Source: Acidobacteriota bacterium (GTDB lineage Bacteria > Acidobacteriota > Vicinamibacteria > Fen-336). Taken from it: DNA of 33,993 nucleotides. The DNA is taken from the NCBI GenBank assembly GCA_022340545.1, contig JAJDNV010000141.1:1-33993 (forward strand), read 5' to 3'. Made by a program: the position numbers and the translations under genes. The stretch's first letter is position 1; each line of letters opens with the position of its first letter. The notes below the pieces were generated by a model. It was not told the DNA's origin. It worked only from the letters and a program-made list of their open reading frames with translations, and ran no database searches. Below are positions 16,814 to 24,833 of this stretch, one piece after another.

Positions 16814-19621
16814 ATGACCCGAAAGCGAGCACACGGCATTGAGCGACGTGATTTCCTGAAGCAGACGGGCCTTGCGGCGGGAGGCCTCCTCGGAGCGCCC
16901 GTCGCCAGAGCGGCGCGCCTCGGCGGGCCGAGGGCAGTGTCGATCGTCCTCGATACCACGCACGCGGTCGGTCCCACATCGCCCGCCCGCTGGGCCGCCG
17001 AGCACCTCGAGCAGAGCCTGCGGGCCCGAGGCATCGAGTCCCGACTCGTGCCTCACGTGGGAGACGCGCCCGCGCGAGACCTGGTGGTGCTCGCCGCCGA
17101 TCCCCTCCCGGCCGCCGGCGAGCCGGCGCCCGCCCCCGCCGACGAGTCGTTCACGATCGCGCAGGGCGACGTCGCCGGCCGCGACGCCGTCATCGTCCGG
17201 GCCCCGGACCCCCGCGGCCACGTGTACGCGCTGACCGAGCTGGCGGACCGCGTGGCCCTGTCGGACGACCCGGCCACGGCTCTGGCCAGCGTCGAGACGC
17301 GCGGCCGACCCGCGAACGCCATTCGCAGCTGCATGCGCCTGTTCTGCAGCGACGTCGAGGACAAGGCGTGGTTCCGCGACCGGGAGTTCTGGACCTCCTA
17401 TCTCTCGATGCTCGTCGCCCAGCGGTTCAATCGCTTCAATCTCTCATTCGGGCTCGGCTACGACTTCACGACGGGGATCCGGGACGCATACCTGCACTTC
17501 ACCTACCCCTTCCTGCTCGCGGTCCCGGGTTACGACGTGCGCGCGACGAACCTCCCCGACCGCGAGCGCGACGCCAACCTGGAGATGCTGCGTTTCATCA
17601 GCGACCAGGCGGCACGACGCGGCCTGCAGTTCCAGCTCGGGTTGTGGACGCACGCGTATGAGTGGACCGACAGCCCCGATGCCAACCACCGGATCGAAGG
17701 GCTCACGCCCGAAAGCCTGGGGCCGTACTGTCGTGACGCGCTGACGCTCCTCCTCGAAGAGTGCCCCAACATCGCCGGCCTGACGATCCGCACGCACGGC
17801 GAGAGCGGGATCGGCGAGGGCAGCTACGACCTGTGGCGGATGGTCTTCGAGGGCGCCCGGCGCTCGGGTCGACCGGTCGAGCTCGATCTGCACGCGAAGG
17901 GCATCGATCGGACGATGATCGACGTCGCGCTGCAGACGGGGCTGCCAGTGGTCATCTCCCCCAAGTTCTGGGCGGAGCACCTGGGCCTGCCCTATCACCA
18001 GGCCTGGATCCGTCCGACCGAGCTGCCGAAACGCGAACGAGGCGAGGGGCTCTTCGCCCGCAGCGCGGGGGCGCGCAGCTTCATGCGCTACGGCTACGGC
18101 GACCTGCTCGACGAGCAACGCCGCTACGGAATCCTCCACCGCATCTGGCCGGGCACTCAGCGAGTGCTGCTCTGGGGGGATCCCGAGCTCGCCGCCGCCT
18201 ACTCACGCAGCGCCGGCTTCTGCGGGACGCAGGGGGCGGAGCTCATGGAGCCGCTCTCGTTCAAGGGCCGCAAGGGTTCGGGGCGAGAAGGCCGGCGCAC
18301 CGGCTACGCGGAGGCGGGCCTGGTGACGCGACACGACTACGAGAAATACCTGTACACCTACCGGCTCTGGGGCCGGCTGCTCTACGACCCCGATGCCTAC
18401 GCCGAGTCCTGGCAGCGTCTCCTGCGTCGGCAGTACGGAGAGGCGGCGGCACCCGTAGAGGCGTCCCTCGCGGCCTCGAGCCGCATCCTTCCGCTGGTCA
18501 CGACCGCGCACACGCCCTCCGCCGCGAACAACCACTGGTGGCCGGAGATGGCCGTCCACATGTCGATCATCGACGCCTCGCATCCCGAGCCCTTCACGGA
18601 CACGCCCGTGCCGAAGAGGTTTGGGGCCGTGAGCCCACTCGACCCCCAGCTGTTCGCGTCGGTCGACGACTTTGCGCGCGAGCTCTCCGAGGGCGCTCCC
18701 AGCGGGCGCTACACGCCGGCCGAGGTGGCCGCCCGCCTCGACCGCCTCGCCGACGACGCGGCCTCTGGGCTGGGAGAGGCGCGCTCGCTGGCGGCCGATC
18801 CCGGCTCTCCGGAGCTGCGGCGCGTCTTCGTCGACGCGACGGCCCAGATCGAGCTGGGTCGCTTCTTCGCGGAGAAGCTGCGCGCGGCGTGCTTGTACGC
18901 CCTCTTCGAGCGGACACGAGATCAGCACCTGCTGGCGAGCGCGGTCGCGAGGTACTCCCGTGCGCGCGAGGTGTGGACGCGCATCGCAGACATCACGAGG
19001 GGTGTCTACGTCGACGACGTGACCTACGGCCCCGAGTGGTACCAGCGAGGCCACTGGGCCGACCGCCTGGATGCCCTCGAGCGCGACCGTGCCGCGATGG
19101 CATCGCTCCGGACGCCCGGGCCCCTCGCCGGCGCGGATGCGGAGCGCAGTCGGGCCTGGGAGAGGGCCGTGCTCGCCCCGGCCGAGCGACCCCGGCCGGC
19201 GGTCCGCCACGCGGTCCCAGAGGCGTTCGAGCGTGCCCGCCCGCTCGCCATCGAGCTGGAGGTGTCTGGCGCCGAAGCCGTCCGGCTTCGCTACCGACAC
19301 ACGAACCAGGCCGAGCCCTGGCCGACCGAGACGATGGTTCGCGAGGGTGGCGTCTGGCGAGCGACAATCCCGTCCGGCTACACGGATTCGGTGTTTCCGC
19401 TGCAGTACTACTTCGAGCTCGTCCTGGCCACGCCGGCCGCGGTCGTGCTCTGCCCCGGCTTCGACGCGAGCTGGGCGAACACACCCTACTGTGTCGTCCG
19501 TCAGCGCCCGCCGAGCGTCCGGTCGGTTGGGCCGGCGGACAACGGCCAGTCGGACAACGGCAGGCCGGGTGTCCGGGATCTCGCACTCACTCTATCCGCG
19601 CAGAAAGGACCTTCGCCATGA
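16814..19621 (+). CDS. Large Tat-exported glycosidase-like protein (alpha-glucuronidase-like N-terminus), family uncertain
   Basis: A 935-residue protein with a Tat signal (RRDFLKQTGLAAGGLLGAP). Residues about 40-150 resemble the N-terminal domain shared by GH20, GH67 and GH115 enzymes (SPARWAAEHLEQSLRARGIESRLV, AVIVRAPDPRGHVYALTELADRV). A TIM-barrel-like region follows: FWTSYLSMLVAQRFNRFNLSFG, LQFQLGLWTHAYEW, GLTIRTHGESGIGEGSYD and ELDLHAKGID. Then comes a helical region (about 550-800) and a C-terminal beta domain (LRYRHTNQAEPWPTETM). In a xylan cluster an alpha-glucuronidase removing methylglucuronic acid would fit, but I cannot assign the family or catalytic residues with certainty; Glu and Asp near HGESGIGEGSYD are candidates. 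It lies 20 bases after the GH51 gene. Its stop codon overlaps the next start (ATGA), indicating translational coupling. The ribosome site is weak. Confidence 0.75.
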   Translation: MTRKRAHGIERRDFLKQTGLAAGGLLGAPVARAARLGGPRAVSIVLDTTHAVGPTSPARWAAEHLEQSLRARGIESRLVPHVGDAPARDLVVLAADPLPAAGEPAPAPADESFTIAQGDVAGRDAVIVRAPDPRGHVYALTELADRVALSDDPATALASVETRGRPANAIRSCMRLFCSDVEDKAWFRDREFWTSYLSMLVAQRFNRFNLSFGLGYDFTTGIRDAYLHFTYPFLLAVPGYDVRATNLPDRERDANLEMLRFISDQAARRGLQFQLGLWTHAYEWTDSPDANHRIEGLTPESLGPYCRDALTLLLEECPNIAGLTIRTHGESGIGEGSYDLWRMVFEGARRSGRPVELDLHAKGIDRTMIDVALQTGLPVVISPKFWAEHLGLPYHQAWIRPTELPKRERGEGLFARSAGARSFMRYGYGDLLDEQRRYGILHRIWPGTQRVLLWGDPELAAAYSRSAGFCGTQGAELMEPLSFKGRKGSGREGRRTGYAEAGLVTRHDYEKYLYTYRLWGRLLYDPDAYAESWQRLLRRQYGEAAAPVEASLAASSRILPLVTTAHTPSAANNHWWPEMAVHMSIIDASHPEPFTDTPVPKRFGAVSPLDPQLFASVDDFARELSEGAPSGRYTPAEVAARLDRLADDAASGLGEARSLAADPGSPELRRVFVDATAQIELGRFFAEKLRAACLYALFERTRDQHLLASAVARYSRAREVWTRIADITRGVYVDDVTYGPEWYQRGHWADRLDALERDRAAMASLRTPGPLAGADAERSRAWERAVLAPAERPRPAVRHAVPEAFERARPLAIELEVSGAEAVRLRYRHTNQAEPWPTETMVREGGVWRATIPSGYTDSVFPLQYYFELVLATPAAVVLCPGFDASWANTPYCVVRQRPPSVRSVGPADNGQSDNGRPGVRDLALTLSAQKGPSP

Positions 19622-21309
19622 GCAGACCATCTCAAGAGTTGAAAACCACGCCAAACAGAAGAGAGTTCTTCAAGACCATGGGCGCCGGCGCAGCCGGCCT
19701 CACGCTGGGGGCAGCAGCCACACGAAGGACCGCCTCCGCCGCTCCGGCCGAGGACGACCACGACAAGCAGGTCCTGTACATCGGCGACGACATCGCCCTC
19801 GCGGACACGCAGTACGGCAAGGTCAAGGGATATCAGCTCAGGGGTATCTACTACTTCCTCGGAATCCCCTACGGCGCGGATACTTCGGGCGCCAACCGTT
19901 TCATGCCCCCGCAGAAACCCAAACCCTGGACGGACGTCTTTCCCGCGGTGTGGTGGGGTAACACGGCCCCTCAGATCATGGACAACCGGTATGCCAACGC
20001 CTACGCGTCCTTTGCCGACCACTGGAACTACGACGACGTCAGCGAGGACTGCCTGCGCCTGAACGTGTTCACCCCAGCCGTGGACGACGGCAAGAAGCGG
20101 CCGGTTCTGGTGTGGCTCCATGGCGGCGGCTTCACCAATGGCAATGGCATCGAACAGGACGGCTACAACGGCGAGAACCTCAGCCGCTACGGCGACGTCG
20201 TGTTCTGTTCGGTCAACCACCGTCTGGGGCCGATAGGGTTCAGCGATTTCTCGGCAGTCGGAGGCGAGAAGTTCGCCCAATCGGGAAATGCGGGCATCCT
20301 GGACATCATCGCCGCGCTGCAATGGGTGCACGCCAACATCGCCAACTTCGGAGGGGACCCCGACAACGTCACCATCATGGGACAGTCCGGAGGCGGCGCC
20401 AAGGTCTGTACGGTGGTGGCCATGCCGGCAGCCAGGGGGCTGGTACACCGGGCTGTCGCTCTGAGCGGGAACATCACAGGAGCCGTGCCGAAGGAGTTCT
20501 CAGAGAAGCTGGGAGCATACATTCTGAGAGAGGCGGGGCTGACGGGCGGCCAGATGGACCAGCTTCAACAGTTGCCCTGGAGGGAATACATAGACATAGC
20601 CAACCGGGCCAGCGCCAAGATCATCAAGGACACCGGCGGAAGTGGGATGATGCGCGGCAGCTTCGGTCCGGTGGGCGACGGCATCGACGTTCCGAAGGGA
20701 ACCTTCTACTCCGATCCTTCAGCTCCGTCTGCGTCGATTCCCATGGTCTTCTCGAGCACGTTCAATGAGTTCTCTCCCGACCGCATTGACGGATCCCTGA
20801 GCCGCATCACCCTCGATGGGGTGAAGGAGAAGCTGAAAGAGAGGTTTGGGGACAAGACGGCCACGGTGGTCGATGCCTATGCTGCTGCGTTCCCGGAGTC
20901 CCGACCGGTGGAGTTGTGGTCGCTCATACTGAGCAACCGGAAGCTGGTCGTCGCTGCCGCTGACGCGAAGGCGAAGCAACGGAGCCCGGTGTTCATGGCC
21001 TGGTTCGGCTGGCAGCCGCCGCTGTTCGATGGGCGCATGAGAGCCTTTCACTGTCTGGACATATGCTTCTGGTTCTCCAACACGGATCTGATGCTCACGC
21101 ACACCGGTGGCGGCGCGCGGCCGAGGAAGCTCTCGAAGATCATGGCGGATACGCTGCTACGGTTCATGCGGACCGGGGATCCGAACGGGGAAGGGCTTCC
21201 GCCATGGCCGAGATACACGGCCGATAGTGGCGAGCTGATGGTCCTCAACGACACCTGCGAGGTGAAGAGCGATCCCGACCGGGAGGCAAGGTTGACGCTG
21301 CCTGCCTAG
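19618..21309 (+). CDS. Type B carboxylesterase, Tat-exported
   Basis: A 563-residue alpha/beta-hydrolase. The ATG at 19618 overlaps the stop of the preceding gene (ATGA) and has AAAGGA upstream. The Tat signal is RREFFKTMGAGAAGLTLGAAA. Family motifs are LGIPYGADTSGANRF, EDCLRLNVFTP, VLVWLHGGGFTNG and nucleophile Ser257 in GQSGGGAKV, where most relatives have GESAGG. Later candidates for the triad are Glu in STFNEFS and His in FHCLDICFWF. The product may remove acyl groups from xylan or from released oligomers. Base composition looks less GC-rich than the neighbours: for example, 34 of 60 bases are G or C at 20581-20640. This may mark a more recent arrival. The ORF track joins it to a long upstream frame from 17761, which is a shadow of the preceding gene. 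Confidence 0.92.
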   Translation: MSRPSQELKTTPNRREFFKTMGAGAAGLTLGAAATRRTASAAPAEDDHDKQVLYIGDDIALADTQYGKVKGYQLRGIYYFLGIPYGADTSGANRFMPPQKPKPWTDVFPAVWWGNTAPQIMDNRYANAYASFADHWNYDDVSEDCLRLNVFTPAVDDGKKRPVLVWLHGGGFTNGNGIEQDGYNGENLSRYGDVVFCSVNHRLGPIGFSDFSAVGGEKFAQSGNAGILDIIAALQWVHANIANFGGDPDNVTIMGQSGGGAKVCTVVAMPAARGLVHRAVALSGNITGAVPKEFSEKLGAYILREAGLTGGQMDQLQQLPWREYIDIANRASAKIIKDTGGSGMMRGSFGPVGDGIDVPKGTFYSDPSAPSASIPMVFSSTFNEFSPDRIDGSLSRITLDGVKEKLKERFGDKTATVVDAYAAAFPESRPVELWSLILSNRKLVVAAADAKAKQRSPVFMAWFGWQPPLFDGRMRAFHCLDICFWFSNTDLMLTHTGGGARPRKLSKIMADTLLRFMRTGDPNGEGLPPWPRYTADSGELMVLNDTCEVKSDPDREARLTLPA

Positions 21310-21325
21310 AGGGGCTCGCCCCTCT
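21308..21325. terminator. Hairpin between convergent genes
   Basis: AGAGGGG-CTCG-CCCCTCT is a perfect 7-base stem with a tetraloop, overlapping the stop codon of the upstream esterase. It sits in the 31-base gap between convergent genes and could end transcription from both sides. There is no T run after it. Confidence 0.5.
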
Positions 21326-21340
21326 CACGCCCCTCCGGCC

Positions 21341-23056
21341 TCACTGGCAGCTGAAGCTGTCTGCCCTCTCCAGGTTGGCGCGGCCCGCCTTCGGGCGCGC
21401 CACCTCCGGGTAGGGACACAGGGGGCGGCTGCGGTCGGCCGACCAGCCGGAGGGCACGTCACGGTTCACGCCGACCGCGTTGCCGGCGCCGCGAGCGTAG
21501 GCGATGACGCTGTCCGGCGCCTGGCCCTTCTCGACCCAGTCGACGAGGGCACTCAGCATGTCGAACTGGTCGGTTGACGGGCCGCCGGCACAATGGGTCA
21601 TGCCAGGCACGCGGAAGAAGCGCGCGAAGTCCGAGGCGTCGCCGTCGTTCCTGGCTCGCAGCCCCTCGTACCAGGTCGTCGTGTCGTCCACGGAGAAGAT
21701 GGCATCGCTCACGCCGTGATAGACCATGACCTTGGCGCCGCGGCTCTTCAGCGCCTCGAGGTTCGTCGGCTCCACGGGGAGCATGAAGGAGAGGGCGGAC
21801 TCGGTGTAAGTGCTGTTCGTGGCCGCCACCGACGCCAGCATCGCGTCGGTGGGGGTCGAGAGTGCGTAGGCGGGGCCGTCGAAAGCCGCCGGATCCGCCG
21901 GCGGCACGCCCCAGATCATGGCCGTGGCTGCCGAATCCATGCGGAGCGGCGCCACGTACTCCCAGAACGCCCAGTTGCCGCTTTCGTGGCCGCTGTCGAA
22001 CGGGAAGCTCGCGTAGAACCTCTCGCCCTTGCCGTCGACCGCACCCGAGAAGATCGGCGCGATCGCCCGCTTCTGCGCGGCCGACAGGCAGCTGCCGTCG
22101 CGCTCTCCACTGCAGGAGGGCACGTCACGGTCGAAGTCGAAGGCGGCCTGGCACGCGGTGGTGTCCTGGACCATGCCGTCGGTGGCGCCATCCAGAGCGT
22201 CGCACCGGGCCAGCACCGCGGCGGAGAGGGTTGCCCGCTCCTCGGCGGTGAAGGCGGTGCCGAGATCGGAGGGGTTCGTCGCGACCGTCGCGTACCCTTT
22301 GGCCCCGAACTGGTTGGCGATGGCCGCCAGCGGCAGGCGGAAGCCCGGGGCCCCCGCCAGGTAGCCGTCGTACTCCTCGGGCATGCGCGTCATTGCGACG
22401 AAGGTGTGTCGGCCGCCGTTCGAGCAACCGCCGAAATACGAGCGATCGGGGGACTTGCCGTAGGCGGCGGCGATCAGGGCCTTGGCCATGGGCGTCAGCT
22501 TCCTGGCGGCCTGATACCCGTAGTCCAACCGCGCCTGGAAGTCGATTCCAAAGCTGGCATCGGTGGGTCCGGAGTGGCCGGCGTCGGAGCTGATGACGGC
22601 AAAGCCCAGCTGCAGGGCGGTGGTCGGCACGGCATTGCCACCGCCCAGGGCAGTGGCGACATGTCCGTCCAGCCCGCCGTTGGCCTGGTAGAAGAAGCGC
22701 CCATTCCAGGCGTTGGGCAGCCGCATCTCGAAGCCGATGGCGTAGCTCTTTCCGTCCTGAGGGCTGACGCGTCGATACATCTCGCCCTCGACCAGGCAGT
22801 GTGCACCGATGGCGGCACCACCCCAGGTCAGGGTGCCGGACGGGACCGGCTCGGCCGACGTGATCGTGGTGTGGGGAAAGCGGAACGTGGTCTCCAGTTC
22901 GGTGCACGAAGACAGGCTGGCGCCACTGGCGGCCGAGAGCTGCGGTCGTCGGTCGCCGCTGCAGCCAGCGGTGGCGACCGTGAGGGCACAGGCGATGACG
23001 CTCCAACGCAGGACGTGCGGGTGTCCGGCATTCGAGCGTTGATCGTTCTGGCGCAT
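21341..23056 (-). CDS. Tannase/feruloyl esterase family enzyme, lipoprotein
   Basis: A 571-residue esterase that would free ferulic or similar phenolic acids from arabinose side chains. The ATG at 23056 is preceded by GAGGAGA; the longer ORF start at 23194 has no support. The N-terminus (ACALTVATAGCSGD) looks like a lipoprotein signal with lipidated Cys, although the -3 residue is Thr and not the usual Leu, so simple secretion is possible. Tannase-family signs are nucleophile Ser212 in FGGCSNGGRHTF, Asp in YHGVSDAIFS and His in GMTHCAGGPSTDQF. The Cys residues beside the Ser and the His are the pair that form the family's characteristic disulfide. Many further cysteines in the lid region (CDALDG, DTTACQAAFDF, CSGERDGSC) match extracellular relatives. 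It is divergent from the PQQ dehydrogenase gene and convergent with the carboxylesterase. Confidence 0.93.
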   Translation of the reverse strand: MRQNDQRSNAGHPHVLRWSVIACALTVATAGCSGDRRPQLSAASGASLSSCTELETTFRFPHTTITSAEPVPSGTLTWGGAAIGAHCLVEGEMYRRVSPQDGKSYAIGFEMRLPNAWNGRFFYQANGGLDGHVATALGGGNAVPTTALQLGFAVISSDAGHSGPTDASFGIDFQARLDYGYQAARKLTPMAKALIAAAYGKSPDRSYFGGCSNGGRHTFVAMTRMPEEYDGYLAGAPGFRLPLAAIANQFGAKGYATVATNPSDLGTAFTAEERATLSAAVLARCDALDGATDGMVQDTTACQAAFDFDRDVPSCSGERDGSCLSAAQKRAIAPIFSGAVDGKGERFYASFPFDSGHESGNWAFWEYVAPLRMDSAATAMIWGVPPADPAAFDGPAYALSTPTDAMLASVAATNSTYTESALSFMLPVEPTNLEALKSRGAKVMVYHGVSDAIFSVDDTTTWYEGLRARNDGDASDFARFFRVPGMTHCAGGPSTDQFDMLSALVDWVEKGQAPDSVIAYARGAGNAVGVNRDVPSGWSADRSRPLCPYPEVARPKAGRANLERADSFSCQ

Positions 23057-23166
23057 GAGGTCGTCTCCTCGCCCGGGATTGGTGCCCAGACTGGATCGTC
23101 TTCCGACCTTGCAGTCTACTCGGCGGGCGAGCCTCGGGACGGTCGAGGAAGGGCGCCGAACCCGGA

Positions 23167-23172
23167 TATAGT
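23167..23172 (+). promoter_or_regulatory. Possible -10 box, near-leaderless, for the PQQ dehydrogenase
   Basis: TATAGT matches the -10 consensus at five of six positions, only 10 bases before the ATG at 23182. If used, the mRNA would have almost no leader, which agrees with the lack of a clear ribosome site before this ATG. No good -35 is seen. Confidence 0.3.
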
Positions 23173-23181
23173 TGCCGGTAT

Positions 23182-24756
23182 ATGACCCGATCAAGGACGA
23201 TCCTCGAGTCGATCCTGGGACTGGCCGCGGTGGCTGGGGTGGCGGTCATCCCGGTCGTGCACTCGCAGGAGCCGGCGCGGTCGTCGCAGGTTGATCCAGT
23301 GGGAGAGGCTGGCGAGCACCCGACCGCCGCCGGTGGCGACGAGCGGGGCACAGTGGCGCCGCGGGGTCGGCCCAACCGCAGCGGTGGCGGTGCGCTGTAC
23401 GCGCAGTTCTGCGCCGGCTGTCACGGCCCCCACCTCGAGGGCGGATCGGCCACGAGCCTCATCGACGACGAATGGCTGTTCGGCGGCACCGAGGCGGACA
23501 TCCTCGAGACCATCACGGACGGACGGCCCGGCACACCCATGATGGCGTTCGGCGAGCTGTTGGACGAGCACCAGATCTGGCAGCTTCTCGTCTACATTCG
23601 TCAGCAGAAGGACCGCCCTGGCGACCGGCCCGCGACCATCGTCGATCCCGACGGCCACGAGGTCAAGTCGGAGAAGCAGGTCTTCCGCGTCGAGGTGGTC
23701 GCCCGTGACCTGAACACGCCGTGGGGTATTGCCTTCCTCCCGGACGGCAGGATGCTGGTCACCGAAAGGCCCGGGGCCATCCGGGTCGTGGAGGATGGCG
23801 TGCTGCAGCCCGATCCGGTGGCCGGGACGCCCACACCCTGGGCGGTCCAGGATGGAGGCTTCCTCGACATCGAGGTGCATCCCGACTACGCCCGAAACGG
23901 CTGGATCTACCTCTCGTACGCCCAGCCCGGGCCGGGAAACTGGTCCACGACGGAGCGAGGCGAGGGCAACACCTCCATGACCCGTGTCGTTCGCGGGAGG
24001 ATCCGGGACCACCGCTGGGTGGACGAGGAGGGCATCTTCGAGGGAGGTCCGGAGCTCTTCTCGTCCTCCAGCATTCACTACGGCTCCCGATTCATCTTCG
24101 ACCAGAAGGGAAAGCTCCTGTTCTCCATCGGCGACCGGGGCCGGATGGAGACCGCTCAGGACCTGACCAGCCCCCTCGGCAAGGTGCATCGGGTGAACGA
24201 TGACGGCACGATCCCCAACGACAACCCCTTCGTCGGCCGACCCGACGCCGTCCCGACGATCTGGAGCTACGGGCACCGCAACCCCCAGGGCTTCTCCATC
24301 GACCGGGTCACCGGGTTGATGTGGGAGGCTGAGCACGGGCCCATCGGTGGTGACGAGCTCAACATCATCGAGCCGGGGCTCAACTATGGGTGGGGCGTCA
24401 TCTCCCACGGGATCCAGCCGGGAATATCGCGCCGGACGGCAGAGGGGATGGAGAGCCCGATCGTGCACTGGACCCCGGCCATCGCCCCGAGCGCCATCCA
24501 CTTCTACGGCGGCACACGCTACCCGCGATGGAAGAACGACCTCTTCGTCACGGGGCTGGTCGGCACCGCCCTCCGGCGCCTGGAGGTCAGCGGGAGGCGC
24601 GTCACCCACCAGGAGGTCCTCTTCAACAGCTTCGGCCGGGTGCGCGACGTGGTCACGGGGCCCGACGGGCTGCTCTACGTGGCGCTGCAGCTGCCGGGGA
24701 GACGGCTGTCCTCGTCCACTCCCGGCGTGGTCGTCCGCCTGGTGCCGTTGGAATAG
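23182..24756 (+). CDS. Cytochrome c-PQQ aldose dehydrogenase fusion, exported
   Basis: A 524-residue periplasmic dehydrogenase that would oxidise aldoses at C1 to lactones and pass electrons to its own haem. After a signal peptide ending near VVHSQE comes a class I cytochrome c domain: haem attachment at Cys77, Cys80 and His81 (CAGCH), with the axial Met at 120 or 121 in PMMAFGE. From about residue 165 a six-bladed propeller of the soluble glucose/aldose sugar dehydrogenase family follows: LNTPWGIAFLPDGRMLVTER, YGSRFIFDQKGKLLFSIGDRG, YGHRNPQGFSID, WEAEHGPIGGDELNII and LNYGWG. These are the PQQ, calcium and substrate-loop regions. No PQQ biosynthesis genes are in the window. In this cluster the substrates would be released arabinose, xylose or glucose. 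Confidence 0.92.
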   Translation: MTRSRTILESILGLAAVAGVAVIPVVHSQEPARSSQVDPVGEAGEHPTAAGGDERGTVAPRGRPNRSGGGALYAQFCAGCHGPHLEGGSATSLIDDEWLFGGTEADILETITDGRPGTPMMAFGELLDEHQIWQLLVYIRQQKDRPGDRPATIVDPDGHEVKSEKQVFRVEVVARDLNTPWGIAFLPDGRMLVTERPGAIRVVEDGVLQPDPVAGTPTPWAVQDGGFLDIEVHPDYARNGWIYLSYAQPGPGNWSTTERGEGNTSMTRVVRGRIRDHRWVDEEGIFEGGPELFSSSSIHYGSRFIFDQKGKLLFSIGDRGRMETAQDLTSPLGKVHRVNDDGTIPNDNPFVGRPDAVPTIWSYGHRNPQGFSIDRVTGLMWEAEHGPIGGDELNIIEPGLNYGWGVISHGIQPGISRRTAEGMESPIVHWTPAIAPSAIHFYGGTRYPRWKNDLFVTGLVGTALRRLEVSGRRVTHQEVLFNSFGRVRDVVTGPDGLLYVALQLPGRRLSSSTPGVVVRLVPLE

Positions 24757-24786
24757 GGAGGGAATCGGACTGCGGGAACGTGCGGT

Positions 24787-24810
24787 CGGCACCGACCCGC
24801 CACGGTGCCG
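24787..24810. terminator. Hairpin between convergent genes
   Basis: CGGCACCG and CGGTGCCG form a perfect 8-base stem with an 8-base loop, in the 77-base gap between the PQQ dehydrogenase and the SGNH esterase, which converge. There is no T run, so it is either a GC-rich or factor-assisted terminator. Confidence 0.5.
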
Positions 24811-24833
24811 GAGACGGCCCCTCGTGCCCCACC

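Noticed and set aside
17761-19617. Upstream extension of the second carboxylesterase in the ORF track (1182 residues)
   Set aside because: The extension lies out of frame over the large Tat-exported protein. The Tat signal and ATGA overlap place the real start at 19618.
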